DNA of 23,314 bases from Amoebophrya sp. A120 (GCA_905178155.1 CAJINV010000040.1:48228-71541), one strand, 5' to 3'. Positions 1-10,901 are shown, numbered from the stretch's first letter. Numbers and translations are program-made. The notes: generated by a model not told the origin, from the letters alone.

Positions 1-447
1 GGCTGCGGCGGAACAGGAAGACCGCCCATGGCCCCAAGAATTGCGTCACCTTTGCGCAGAAAACTGGACGGAGTTAGCGCCGCCAAGAGTGCCTGAATTG
101 GTTAAGTTTTCTAGTATTTAGAAGCCCGCTGAAAAACCAACGTCATGCCACGGCATTATATATCTAGGAATCACGGGAAGGCCTACCTTGTCACTGCGCA
201 GTTCCTGAGCCGCAGCTGCGATGCGGCTATCCAACGCCAAACCAGTTTCCATTGCTGACATAGCGGAAGCTGCATCAAATGCAGGGTAGTGGTAGCGCAC
301 GTTAACCTCCGGCAAGGTGTGGGCCACTTCACCGCCAAACTCAGGTTTCTCAGCAGGCAGGCCATAGTTACCCGGCGCAGTCGGTGAGTTGAACGCTGTA
401 TAGCCAGCGACAACTGTCAGACATGAAGCAAAGCTGAGGAAGCGCAT
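1..447 (-). CDS. Secreted SFL-module protein, two exons, 3' end off the window
   Basis: Exon 1 runs from the ATG at 447 down to 187 (87 codons). A 94-nt GT-AG intron occupies 186-93 in phase 0, and exon 2 starts at 92 and leaves the window. The start was chosen because MRFLSFASCLTVVAGYTAF is a good signal peptide and the same start is used by the paralogue at 21578-22150. The mature part has a strand-like PEVNVRYHYP segment, an Ala-rich helix ending QELRSDK, and, after splicing, ALLAALTPSSFLRKGDAILG, so the intron falls inside the SFL module. Exon 1 is the same length as in the paralogue, while the introns differ in length (94 against 108 nt). Without splicing, the frame reads only a short nonsense tail after the donor. 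Biochemical function is unknown. A satellite array lies just upstream, as it does for the paralogue. Confidence 0.8.
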
Positions 448-586
448 CTTTTCCCTGCAATTGAATGGATCAAAACTACTTGAAAACAAGAACAAAAAAA
501 CCCTGGCAAAGCATGCTATTGAGTGCAGTTGCTAGAAAGTGACGCGATGCGAAACGCGAAACAGATTCAGTATGACTTGGCAGTCG

Positions 587-594
587 CTCTCTCA
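587..594 (-). promoter_or_regulatory. Candidate upstream element TGAGAGAG
   Basis: CTCTCTCA on the plus strand (TGAGAGAG in gene orientation) lies 140 nt upstream of the ATG at 447. The flanking GTCGCTCTC is also found 108 nt upstream of the paralogue that starts at 22150. A TGAGAG or TGAGGG hexamer occurs at a similar distance upstream of most genes here. The role as a promoter or initiator is inference. Confidence 0.3.
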
Positions 595-1877
595 ACGACG
601 AGGCACGTTAAGTACATGATTTGTTCACTCAGCCACTGTCTTTGCGCTTTTTCATGAGTTCACAGAACCAGAGCTAAACTTTTTGTTTGAAAAAAACCCA
701 CGGCTGCGGCAGAACGCGGCGAGTTGCATGCACCGCATGCAGACTACACGCGGGCACACAAGCACGACGCGCAGCCAGCCACCAGGTGAGTGGCACACTG
801 TGTCGGGTCAGCATTAGCGCAAGCGCCACACACGAAGAAAAGCATCCAAGTGCATAGATCTTCCACCAGACAGACCAAAGAGAGGGAAGCGAGTGCGTCG
901 CGCAGTTCTATTCACACAGAGACCGGAGCAGACAGGTGCTGCAGTCATTGACCACGCTCGTCAAATATGTGCTAGAAGAAGGCAAGGACGGCTTGGCAAA
1001 CGGTCGGCAAAAGGCCGAAACGCGAGTAGTGCGCGGCGCTTCAACATCCAGAGGCCCCAAGCGCAACAAAAAGAAGCACCGCCACTGTGCGCTAAGTTTG
1101 ATGAAGGTCCGAGACGTGCGCCCCACGGTATTGCATCCACTAAGCAGATTGAACCCGAGGAGCAGGTAGCGCTGAGACTTTGCGCAAGTGCACGCTGCGC
1201 GGTCCTTGTTGTGCGTAGTCGCAGCAGAACGGGGGCAGCATATAGGCCGCTGCACGCAGCCGCAGAAGGTTAGTGGCACGTAAGCACCAAGACCAAGACC
1301 GAACCAGATCACCGCTGGACGCAAAGAGCGCGACCGTCCAAAATTAGCGCAAGCGCCACACGAATGGAAAAGCATCCAAGTGCATAGATCTTCCACCCGC
1401 TCAAACAGTAGCACCAGCAAGCGCCGCGCAGTTCTATCCGCACAGAGACTGGCGAAGACAAGCACAGAAATCATTGACCACGGTCGTCAAAAAAGAAAAA
1501 AGGTCACGTCCGCCAACAGGCTCAGCGACGACCATGCGATGCGTCACGGAGCACTGGCGCGGCCTGTGCGAGCATGGAAGGACGGAAACACCGCGGCGAG
1601 TAGTGTGCAACGCTTCCAACTGCGAGGGTCCGAAACGTAAACAACCGCGGAGCTACTGGCGCGCACAGCGCAGGCGGTAGCGGCAAGAGGTGCGCCGCAC
1701 GGTATTGCATTTGCTCAGCGTGCCAACACCCAGAGGCGTCGGCAGGCTGGGCTGCTTGTTCAAGTGCTTGCACCGCGGTGGCTGTAGCTGGTAGCCGCTG
1801 CAAACTGGGCGCAGCTTGGGACGACTGCACGCCACGCGCGCAAAGAGCGCGCCATGTCATCATTAGCGCAAGCGCCG

Positions 1878-4800
1878 CACACGAGGAAAAGCATCCAAGT
1901 GCATAGATCTTCCACCAGACCAAAGAGAGGGCAGCGAGTGCGTCGCGCAGTTCTATTCACACAGAGACCGGAGCAGACAGGTGCTGCAGTCATTGACCAC
2001 GCTCGTCAAAAAAGCACGAGGATCAAACATGGCAGGCGGTGCAACGACGGCCATGATATGTGCTAGAGGAAGGCAAGGGGGGCGCGGCCAACGGTCGGCA
2101 AAAGGCCGAACCCCGGGTAGTGCGCGACGCTTCAACATCCAGAGGCCTCAAGCGCATCCAAAAGAAGCGCCTCCACTGTGCGCTACGTTGGTTGCAGGTC
2201 CGAGACGTGCGCCCCACGGTATTGCATCCACTAAGCAGATTGAACCCGAGGCGCAGGCGACGCTGGGCCCTTGCGCAAGTACATGCTGCGCGGTCCTTGT
2301 TGTGCCTAGGCGCTGCAGCATGGCGGCAGCATATAGGCCACTGCACGCAGCCGCAGAAGGTTGGTGGCACGTAAACACCAAGACCAAGGCCGAACCAGAT
2401 CACTGCCGGACGCAAAGGGTGCGACCATCCAAAATTAGCGCAAGCGCCACACGAATGGAAAAGCATCCAAGTGCATAGATCTTCCATCCGCTCAAACAGT
2501 AACACCAGCAAGCGCCGCGTAGTTCTATCCGCACAGAGACTGGCGAAGACAAGCACAGAAATCATTGACCACGGTCGTCAAAAAAGAAAAAAGATCACGT
2601 CCGCCAACAGGCTCAGCGACGACCATGCGATGCGTCACGGAGCACTGGCGCGGCCTGTGCGAGCATGGAAGGACGGAAACACCGCGGCGAGTAGTGTGCA
2701 ACGCTTCCAACTGCGAGGGTCCGAAACGTAAACAACCGCGGAGCTGCTGGCGCGCACAGCGCTGGCGGTAGCGGCAAGAGGTGCGCCGCACGGTATTGCA
2801 TTTGCTCAGCGTACCAACACCCAGAGGCGTCGGCAGGCTGGGCTGCTTGTTCAAGTGCTTGCACCGCGGTGGCTGTCGCTGGTCGCCGCTGCAAACTGGG
2901 CGCAGATTGGGACCACTGCACGCCACACGCGCAAAGAGCGCGCCATGTCATCATTAGCGCAAGCGCCACACACGAGGAAAAGCATCCAAGTGCATAGATC
3001 TTCCACCAGACCAAAGAGAGGGCAGCGAGTGCGTCGCGCAGTTCTATTCACACAGAGACCGGAGCAGACAGGTGCTGCAGTCATTGACCACGCTCGTCAA
3101 AAAAGCACGAGGATCAAACATGGCAGGCGGTGCAACGACGGCCATGATATGTGCTAGAGGAAGGCAAGGGGGGCGCGGCCAACGGTCGGCAAAAGGCCGA
3201 ACCCCGGGTAGTGCGCGACGCTTCAACATCCAGAGGCCTCAAGCGCATCCAAAAGAAGCGCCTCCACTGTGCGCTACGTTGGTTGCAGGTCCGAGACGTG
3301 CGCCCCACGGTATTGCATCCACTAAGCAGATTGAACCCGAGGCGCAGGCGACGCTGGGCCCTTGCGCAAGTACATGCTGCGCGGTCCTTGTTGTGCCTAG
3401 GCGCTGCAGCATGGCGGCAGCATATAGGCCACTGCACGCAGCCGCAGAAGGTTGGTGGCACGTAAACACCAAGACCAAGGCCGAACCAGATCACTGCCGG
3501 ACGCAAAGGGTGCGACCATCCAAAATTAGCGCAAGCGCCACACGAATGGAAAAGCATCCAAGTGCATAGATCTTCCATCCGCTCAAACAGTAACACCAGC
3601 AAGCGCCGCGTAGTTCTATCCGCACAGAGACTGGCGAAGACAAGCACAGAAATCATTGACCACGGTCGTCAAAAAAGAAAAAAGATCACGTCCGCCAACA
3701 GGCTCAGCGACGACCATGCGATGCGTCACGGAGCACTGGCGCGGCCTGTGCGAGCATGGAAGGACGGAAACACCGCGGCGAGTAGTGTGCAACGCTTCCA
3801 ACTGCGAGGGTCCGAAACGTAAACAACCGCGGAGCTGCTGGCGCGCACAGCGCTGGCGGTAGCGGCAAGAGGTGCGCCGCACGGTATTGCATTTGCTCAG
3901 CGTACCAACACCCAGAGGCGTCGGCAGGCTGGGCTGCTTGTTCAAGTGCTTGCACCGCGGTGGCTGTCGCTGGTCGCCGCTGCAAACTGGGCGCAGATTG
4001 GGACCACTGCACGCCACACGCGCAAAGAGCGCGCCATGTCATCATTAGCGCAAGCGCCACACACGAGGAAAAGCATCCAAGTGCATAGATCTTCCACCAG
4101 ACCAAAGAGAGGGCAGCGAGTGCGTCGCGCAGTTCTATTCACACAGAGACCGGAGCAGACAGGTGCTGCAGTCATTGACCACGCTCGTCAAAAAAGCACG
4201 AGGATCAAACATGGCAGGCGGTGCAACGACGGCCATGATATGTGCTAGAGGAAGGCAAGGGGGGCGCGGCCAACGGTCGGCAAAAGGCCGAACCCCGGGT
4301 AGTGCGCGACGCTTCAACATCCAGAGGCCTCAAGCGCATCCAAAAGAAGCGCCTCCACTGTGCGCTACGTTGGTTGCAGGTCCGAGACGTGCGCCCCACG
4401 GTATTGCATCCACTAAGCAGATTGAACCCGAGGCGCAGGCGACGCTGGGCCCTTGCGCAAGTACATGCTGCGCGGTCCTTGTTGTGCCTAGGCGCTGCAG
4501 CATGGCGGCAGCATATAGGCCACTGCACGCAGCCGCAGAAGGTTGGTGGCACGTAAACACCAAGACCAAGGCCGAACCAGATCACTGCCGGACGCAAAGG
4601 GTGCGACCATCCAAAATTAGCGCAAGCGCCACACGAATGGAAAAGCATCCAAGTGCATAGATCTTCCATCCGCTCAAACAGTAACACCAGCAAGCGCCGC
4701 GTAGTTCTATCCGCACAGAGACTGGCGAAGACAAGCACAGAAATCATTGACCACGGTCGTCAAAAAAGAAAAAAGATCACGTCCGCCAACAGGCTCAGCG

Positions 4801-5242
4801 ACGACCATGCGATGCGTCACGGAGCACTGGCGCGGCCTGTGCGAGCATGGAAGGACGGAAACACCGCGGCGAGTAGTGTGCAACGCTTCCAACTGCGAGG
4901 GTCCGAAACGTAAACAACCGCGGAGCTGCTGGCGCGCACAGCGCTGGCGGTAGCGGCAAGAGGTGCGCCGCACGGTATTGCATTTGCTCAGCGTACCAAC
5001 ACCCAGAGGCGTCGGCAGGCTGGGCTGCTTGTTCAAGTGCTTGCACCGCGGTGGCTGTCGCTGGTCGCCGCTGCAAACTGGGCGCAGATTGGGACCACTG
5101 CACGCCACACGCGCAAAGAGCGCGCCATGTCATCATTAGCGCAAGCGCCACACACGAGGAAAAGCATCCAAGTGCATAGATCTTCCACCAGACCAAAGAG
5201 AGGGCAGCGAGTGCGTCGCGCAGTTCTATTCACACAGAGACC
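1878..5242 (+). repeat. Three essentially identical 1,091 bp higher-order units
   Basis: Sequence repeats at a 1,091 bp offset, apparently without change, across about 3.08 units. The first difference from the copy one period away is G for A at about 1877 on the left, and the block ends at an A for G change at about 5242 on the right. Units outside differ at many positions. Near-perfect identity implies very recent unequal exchange or conversion, or assembler handling of a longer array, so the true copy number may be higher. Confidence 0.9.
2953..3107 (+). repeat. Conserved ~150 bp core of the satellite monomer (representative copy)
   Basis: Every monomer in both arrays contains this core. 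It begins at TTAGCGCAAGCGCC, continues through GCATCCAAGTGCATAGATCT and TTCCACC, then a variable spacer, then GCGTCGCGCAGTTCTAT, then CACAGAGAC, and ends near TCATTGACCACG followed by an A-run. The spacer is 24 nt in nearly all copies although its sequence differs between monomer types; the copy at 842 has 28. Conservation covers whole blocks regardless of codon position, which argues for a DNA or RNA element rather than a protein. I compared it by eye with 5S, 5.8S, U1, U2, U4, U5 and U6 RNAs and with tRNA promoter boxes and found no convincing match. Confidence 0.75.
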
Positions 5243-7289
5243 AGAGCAGACAGGTGCTGCAGTCATTGACCACGCTCGTCAAAAAAGCACGAGGATCAAA
5301 CATGGCAGGCGGTGCAACGACGGCCATGATATGTGCTAGAGGAAGGCAAGGAGGGCGCTGCCAACGGTCGGAAAAAGGGCGAGACGCGAGTAGTGCGCGA
5401 CGCTCTAACATCCAGAGGCCCCAAGCGCAACCAAAAGAAGCGCCTCCACTGTGCGCTACGTTTGTTGCAGGTCCGAGACGTGCACCCCACGGTATTGCAT
5501 CCACTAAGCAGATTGAACCCGAGGCGCAGGCGACGCTAGGCCTTTGCGCAAGTGCATGCTGCGCGGTCCTTGTTGTGCGTAGTCGCTGCAGAATGGGGGC
5601 AGCATGTAGGCCACTGCACGCAGCCGCAGAAGGTTGGTGGCACGTAAACACCAAGACCAAGGCCGAACCAGATCACCGCTGCACGCAAAGGGTGCGACCG
5701 TCCACAATTAGCGCAAGCGCCACACGAATGTAAAAGCATCCAAGTGCATAGATCTTCCACCCGTTTGAGCAGCAACACCAGCAAGCGCCGCGCAGTTCTA
5801 TCTGCACAGAGACTAGCGAAGACAAGCACAGAAATCATTGACCACGGTCGCCAAAAAAGAAAAAAGATCACGCCCGCCAACAGGCTCAACGACGGCCATG
5901 CGATGCGCCAGGGAGCACTGGCTCGGCTTGTGCGAGCATGGAAGGACGGAAGCTCCGAGGCGAATAGTGCGCAACGCTTCCAACTCCGAGGGTCCGCCAC
6001 GTAAACAGCCGCGGAAATGCTGCGGCGCGCAGCGTTGGCGATAGGGGCAAGAGGTGCGCCGCACGGTATGGCATCTGCTCAGCGTAGCAACCCAGAGGCA
6101 GTGGCAAGCCGGGCTGCTGTTCAAGTGCTTGCGCCGCGGTGGCTGCCGCCGGTAGCCGCTGCAGACTGGGCGCAACTTGGGACTGCTGCATGCCACGCGC
6201 GCAAAAGTGTGAAACGCGCACAACCAGAGCAAGGAATGCGGCAGGCCGAGCGCGCCATGTCATCATTAGCGCAAGCGCCACACACGAGGAAAAGCATCCA
6301 AGTGCATAGATCTTCCACCAGACCAGAGAGAGGGAAGGGAGTGCGTCGCACAGTTCTATTCACACAGAGACCGGCGCGGACAGGTGCTGTAGTCATTGAC
6401 CACGCTCGTCCAAAAGGCACGACGATGAAACTTGGCAGGCGGTGCAACGACGATCATGATATGCGTCAGAGGAGCACAAGGAGGGCGCGGCCAACGGTCG
6501 GCAAAAGGCCGAAACGCGAGTAGTGCGTGGCGCTTAGAAATCCAAGCGTTCCAAGCGCAACCAAGAAAAGGACCGCCACTGCCCGCTGCGTTTATGGCAG
6601 GTCCGAGACGTGCGCCCCACGGTATTGTATCCACTAAGCAGATTGAACCCGAGGCGCAGGCGACGCTGGGCCTTTGCGCACTGCTGCGCGGTCCTTGTTG
6701 TGCGTAGTCACTGCAGAATTTGGGCAGCAAATGGGCCGCTGCAAGCAGCTGCAGAAGGTTAGTAGCACATAAACACCAAGACCAAGCAGGCCCAACCAGA
6801 TCGCCGCCGGACGCACAGGGCGCGACCATCCAAGATCAGCGCAACTTAGCGCAAGCGCCACACGAATGGAAAGGCATCCACGTGAATTAGATCTTCCACC
6901 CGGTCAAACAGCAACACCAGCAAGCGCCGCGCAATTCTATCCGCACAGAGACTGGCGAAGACAGACACAGAAGTCATTGACAACAGTCGTCAAAAAAGAA
7001 AATGATCACGTCAGCCAACAGGCTCAGCCACGGCCATGCAAGGCGTCACAGGCGGCGTGCGCCGTGGGTGCAAGCCTGGTGAGCCGGGAGCATTTTTCCG
7101 AGTAGTGCGCAACGGTTCCAGCTTTGAGGACCCGGCGCGGTCAGTATGCTCAACATACTAAGCCAGAGACACAGGCGACGACGCGGGGACGTTTTCCAAG
7201 CGCTAGCTCCGCGCTTCTTTTTTCTGCGAACCGCTGCAAACTGCGCGCTGCTTGGGGGCGGCTGCGCGCTACCTGCGCAAGCGCGGAAC

Positions 7290-8598
7290 TTGTGGTCTAG
7301 TCTGTTGACATGATTGAGACCCGAAGTGGAACAGCTTTCCGCAACACAAAGTGAAGAAAAACTAGAAAGAGAACCCTCAAACGCAATGTCGTCAAGGTTG
7401 CAACTGGTGTATACCTGAAACGAAGACTATTTCTGCATCTATTGAATTATGGACGAAAGGACCAGGCCAGCAATGGAAAACTCAATACGCGGAACCGAAC
7501 AGATTTGGATCTCTCTCACGGATCACAATTTCCATACCCGCGCACGGGTCTGAGGGCTCCCCGATATTGGAGAGATGACCGCTGGACAGGACGCTGCGCA
7601 TGACAGTAGAAATATCCTTTGTTTGCAACTAGCACGGTACGCTACTCGCAACAACGAGAACAGGTAACAACCTGTGTGTGGCAAACGAACACAAGACGAA
7701 GGCGAAACACGCCAACAACTTTGAGGTGTGCAGTATCTGAGCGTGCGGACGAGTGATTACACAGGGAACGCAGTATGCCAGACATGAGAGTGCTAGAAGA
7801 AATTCAAAAATGGCGCGTCAATGATGCAGATACTGTAAGAGAGATGAAACAGAGTCGAGCTATAAAGCATCAGCGCGCATAGTGTAAAAGTATAGCAAAA
7901 TCGCAAGAAACGCACAAGATGCACAGAGGGCGCTTCCGCGCCACATTCTCTCTGGTTCAACCGTTTCCAGATTCCCGTACGCACCTAATGACTTCACCAC
8001 TACACCGGGAAACCGGTGGAAGCAACGTTGCCAGTGCGCTTGCGTGCGCCCATCCCGTCGGCTCCTGGCATAGTGCAAAGGTTCTTGTCAACGCTGGCTC
8101 CTTGGCGAAGGCCTTCCGCGCGCGATATTGCCTGCATTTCCAGCTTGGGAGACGCATGCTGAAGACCCGCCGGTCCACGGTGCGAAAATTTACCACTTTC
8201 ATTCAATGTTGAGATTGGCCAACAACGGCGAGGAAAAAAAACAAAACTGAACCGGAGTTTGAGGAAAATTTCAATGAACTTGAGAAACCGGTTTTTGAGG
8301 AAGCGCACATTTGCTAACTTCTGAGCGACTCATGTTTTCAGGGAACTCTCTTGAGATTCGATGGACTTGCAGCTCAGACGCTCCTGCGAACACGATAAAA
8401 CACGGCGCACCGCCGAATGGAAAGAACATCTTTTGGCGCAGAAGCAACATCCTGTGTAGCCGAATTTCAAAGCATATTTTCTCTTGAGGGATACATTTCC
8501 AAATCTAGTCTGAGTACGATCCCGGTGCCCGAGTACGCGGACGGCGACCAATCTGGCTCATAGCGTTGAGCCGCGATTGACCTTGCATAGTCGGGGTC
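7290..8598. other. Gap of about 1.3 kb with no defensible gene
   Basis: The stretch has lower GC than the array and short open frames on both strands (up to about 100 codons). None has a clear signal peptide, a recognisable domain, or splice sites that join frames convincingly. Candidate TGAG-type upstream words occur near 7510 and 8346. A 39-codon minus-strand frame at 7482-7601 has plausible composition but no upstream exon that I can find. An undetected multi-exon gene or a noncoding RNA cannot be excluded. Confidence 0.5.
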
Positions 8599-9066
8599 TT
8601 AGGCGCAAGGGAAGCTCGCGCCGCACTTCCAGGCAAAGTCCGCCTTTTGCGCATCACTCATCCCAGAAAAAGATTGGGGTCCGCAGTATCCAGTGTACGA
8701 TGCCGTGGGGTAACAGGTCCCGCTAGACGCAGTGAAGCCAATGGGGCAGCCGGACATGTTCATGGGGCACCCACCGGCATACAGTTGCTTGCGGACTGCG
8801 ATGTGAGCCGCAACATATGCATCTTTCTTCAAACTCTCCAGGGCCATGGCTGAAGAGACCTCCTCAGTCAGCGCGGCAGTTCCCGCGGCAATGGCGGCCG
8901 CTTCATTTGCAGAGGCATTCCCGACGGACTGTTTGTAGGCCGTGCTCGAACTCCCAGATGACATGATACCCGCCAGCGTGCTAGCTGCAGCAGATGCAGA
9001 GCCGGGGAAAATTGGGTCGGCCGACGCCACGGCGACCACGGCAGAGAAGACAGCAAGACCGAACAT
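8599..9066 (-). CDS. Secreted CPW-WPC domain protein, 155 aa
   Basis: Single exon with a clear signal peptide (MFGLAVFSAVVAVASA). An Ala/Ser-rich helical stretch fills about residues 18-95. The C-terminal 56 residues carry six cysteines at 100, 107, 118, 128, 148 and 154 in the CPW-WPC order: C, then SGCPIGF, then TCYP, then YTGYC, a gap containing a lysine, then FAWKC and SFPC. The aromatic residues expected around the cysteines are present as F or Y, with F in place of W in the last WPC-type motif. CPW-WPC proteins are known from Plasmodium, where members occur on zygote and ookinete surfaces; the molecular role is unknown. This copy keeps all six cysteines, unlike the two relatives at 14084-14648 and 17832-18389. 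It has no SFL motif. Domain assignment is by eye. Confidence 0.88.
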   Translation of the reverse strand: MFGLAVFSAVVAVASADPIFPGSASAAASTLAGIMSSGSSSTAYKQSVGNASANEAAAIAAGTAALTEEVSSAMALESLKKDAYVAAHIAVRKQLYAGGCPMNMSGCPIGFTASSGTCYPTASYTGYCGPQSFSGMSDAQKADFAWKCGASFPCA

Positions 9067-9449
9067 GGTTGTGAGCTGGCTACCTGTTGCAACAAAAACC
9101 TAGGTTCCTGAAAATGCAGACCTTGACTTCTCACACAGTAGACCAGTTTTTTAGTGTTCTAGTGTTCTTCAGAACCAATCACGACTTAGGGTACATTTTG
9201 AAAGGCGACGCGACTCTCACCCTCAGTTACTGTAGCTTTGGGACAACCTGACTCACTGTAGCTTTTTGAACTACAACGATGCGCGCTCATGCCACTATAA
9301 CTTTTTGGAAGATGACCGGGCAACGAACAGACAAGCACAACAAGAGCTAGCGCAGTCATTTGTAACGCTGCTGGAGTTTAGATTCACAACCAATTCTCAA
9401 CAAATGGAAAACAAAACAATCCTTGTTGGTCGGCGCTCAGCCAGGATAT

Positions 9450-9779
9450 TTAGGCGTGCAGATGCAGCTGAACGATGGGGGACTGCGTCTTGCGCTCCGG
9501 GAGATAGCCGCCAGAAGCTCCCATGATGCGCGAAACCAAGCCGCGAAGCATTGCTCCTTTGCGCAGAAACGAGACGGATTGACCAGTGGTGTAGTCGACG
9601 ACAGATCCGCCCGCTGCAGCCGCGGAGGCAGCTCCGGTAGATGCTGCTGCAGCCTGATAGGCCAAGCCGGCAGACTTGTATGCCTTGGCGGCTGCGGAGA
9701 TGTCAGACAGGTCGCTCTCACGCTGTGCGGACACCAAAGCTCCAAAAAGAGCGGTGAAGATCAGAGCGAGACGAAACAT
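9450..9779 (-). CDS. Small secreted SFL-motif protein, 109 aa
   Basis: Single exon starting with a signal peptide (MFRLALIFTALFGALVSA). Residues 20-60 are Ala/Ser-rich and probably helical. The sequence SVSFLRKGAMLRG at about 68-80 matches the SSFLRKGDAILG segment of the two-exon proteins at 1-447 and 21578-22150, so this is a diverged member of the same group. The tail, from about residue 88, is basic and has no recognised motif. A CTCTCA word (TGAGAG in gene orientation) lies 170 nt upstream of the ATG. Function is unknown. An unnoticed downstream intron that changes the last 20 residues is possible. Confidence 0.8.
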   Translation of the reverse strand: MFRLALIFTALFGALVSAQRESDLSDISAAAKAYKSAGLAYQAAAASTGAASAAAAGGSVVDYTTGQSVSFLRKGAMLRGLVSRIMGASGGYLPERKTQSPIVQLHLHA

Positions 9780-10119
9780 TGTAGCACTTGTTGATCTGCA
9801 GGAAACGGATTCAACGAAAACAATAGTCTAACTGAAAGATTGACACGGATGAAGCACTTGCCCGGGAAACCACTTTGCGCTTTTTTGGACATTCTCTCTG
9901 TTTCCTGGCATGAGAGGATTTGCACACGATGCGGAGGGGCTTTTTGAACTCTCAGGGAAGGCATCTACGACTACGAATTCACGGCGAACATTCCATGCGA
10001 AACTGTGTCTCTGAAAGAACGAGAGTTGCGCTTTTTTTGTTTGTTCTCACAAAAATCTTTATGCATGCTGCATCTGAAGCGTCATTCTGAGTGTGTTTCT
10101 CACCGCGCACAGACGAGAT

Positions 10120-10740
10120 TTAACCCAAAGCAGAGGCGATCATCCCGTTCAAAGCCTTCACGAATTGGATCTGCATGTCCAGGATTTTGCCCTGCATTGC
10201 GACTTCAGAAGCGTCGCGCGACGATTCAGTGGCTTGCAAGAGGTCAACCGTGGATGCCCATGGAATGTCTGAAGCCTTCACCTTGACGCCGATGGAACCG
10301 GATCCCTTCTGCAGAAAGCTGCCATGGAGGGCGCTCTTCAACTCCCCGATGACAATCTTAGCCAATGCACCAAACTCCGCGGTAGCTTGGGCGATGCGCT
10401 TGGATTCCAAATCTGAGCGAACGTTCTCAAAGGCTGCAACGCGGCCCGCAGACGCCCCCGATTCCGGTCCGTTCATCACGCGAATGAAAACTGGCGCACC
10501 CTGCAAAAAGGACGAATGATGGACCACAGCGTCGATTTCCGCTTTGGCTGACGCCAGCGCTGCGCTCATTGCTTTCTGGAGGCCGGTCATGCCGGACGCT
10601 TCCATAGCCGACTCTGCCTTGCCGTAGGAGGCGTATGTGTTCCCGGCATCCACGGGGGGCGCCAAAGCAACTTGAATGAGCGGCTCACTGTCAGCAGCGA
10701 CGCGGCCGACAAGGCACGCAGCGAAGATTTTGGAGTACAT
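10120..10740 (-). CDS. Secreted three-module SFL protein, 206 aa
   Basis: The ATG at 10740 was preferred over the longer open frame because it gives a signal peptide (MYSKIFAACLVGRVAA), while the upstream extension is basic and unlike the neighbours. Three modules follow. Module 1 (about 19-80) has strand PLIQVALAPP, a helix, then SSFLQG. Module 2 (82-146) has APVFIRVMNGP, a helix, then GSFLQKG. Module 3 (147-206) has SIGVKVKASD, a helix, and ends in ASALG where SFL would be expected. The last module aligns with that of the next gene: both share RD, a following E, then MQ and VKALN with similar spacing. There are no cysteines apart from one in the signal peptide. The family is unrecognised and function unknown. 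Confidence 0.87.
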   Translation of the reverse strand: MYSKIFAACLVGRVAADSEPLIQVALAPPVDAGNTYASYGKAESAMEASGMTGLQKAMSAALASAKAEIDAVVHHSSFLQGAPVFIRVMNGPESGASAGRVAAFENVRSDLESKRIAQATAEFGALAKIVIGELKSALHGSFLQKGSGSIGVKVKASDIPWASTVDLLQATESSRDASEVAMQGKILDMQIQFVKALNGMIASALG

Positions 10741-10893
10741 TTTTTTTGGAGCAAAGGACTTGCAAAAAAGTGCAGCTATGCGATCCAAAATTGAGTGCGA
10801 TTTGACAAAGGTAAGTCTTTTCCAAGTCTTCTGTTTTGGAGTGCCCGCTACAGTTTTCTCAGTGAAAAGCGAAAGGCGAAATTTGAATGAATT

Positions 10894-10901
10894 CTCTCTC
10901 A
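10894..10901 (-). promoter_or_regulatory. Candidate upstream element TGAGAGAG
   Basis: CTCTCTCA on the plus strand, 154 nt upstream of the ATG at 10740. The next gene has CTCTCA at exactly the same distance (11884-11889, ATG at 11730). The equal spacing in two tandem paralogues supports a shared transcription or leader-addition signal, but this is inference from position only. Confidence 0.35.

Larger units (their letters stand above)
700..7290 (+). repeat. Satellite-like tandem array of dimeric 1,091 bp units
   Basis: A conserved word, GCATCCAAGTGCATAGATC, starts at 842, 1372, 1891, 2463, 2982, 3554, 4073, 4645, 5164, 5736 and 6294, with a mutated copy at 6874. Spacing alternates 519 and 572 bp in the central part, so two diverged monomer types form a 1,091 bp higher-order unit. 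Outer copies are more diverged in sequence and spacing (530, 558, 580), as expected for the edges of a homogenised array. A last decayed monomer tail reaches about 7290. The left boundary near 700 is approximate. Several overlapping open frames of up to 188 codons exist on both strands, but they look like by-products of GC-rich sequence. I see no gene in this stretch. Confidence 0.92.

Noticed and set aside
3050-3075. ACAGAGA in the repeat core resembling the U6 snRNA box
   Set aside because: The surrounding sequence lacks the U6 5' stem and the conserved bases after the box, so the match is only seven bases long.
2953-3107. Repeat core as 5S rRNA, tRNA-derived SINE or dinoflagellate spliced-leader gene
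   Set aside because: No A-box or B-box pair, no 5S internal control region, and no spliced-leader sequence on either strand by eye.
908-3656. Open frames of 100-188 codons in the satellite array, some repeated in every unit with a shared VEDLCTWMLF segment
   Set aside because: Several frames on both strands are open at once, the conserved blocks are unchanged at all codon positions rather than at protein level, the monomer types differ mostly by replacement changes, and the copy at 842 breaks the frame with a 4-nt insertion. This fits a noncoding repeat.
700-7290. CRISPR array
   Set aside because: The repeat period is over 500 bp with conserved interiors, not short repeats with unique short spacers, and the context is eukaryotic.
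7482-7601. 39-codon minus-strand frame with protein-like composition
   Set aside because: No signal peptide, no supporting upstream exon or splice partner found, and too short to trust alone.
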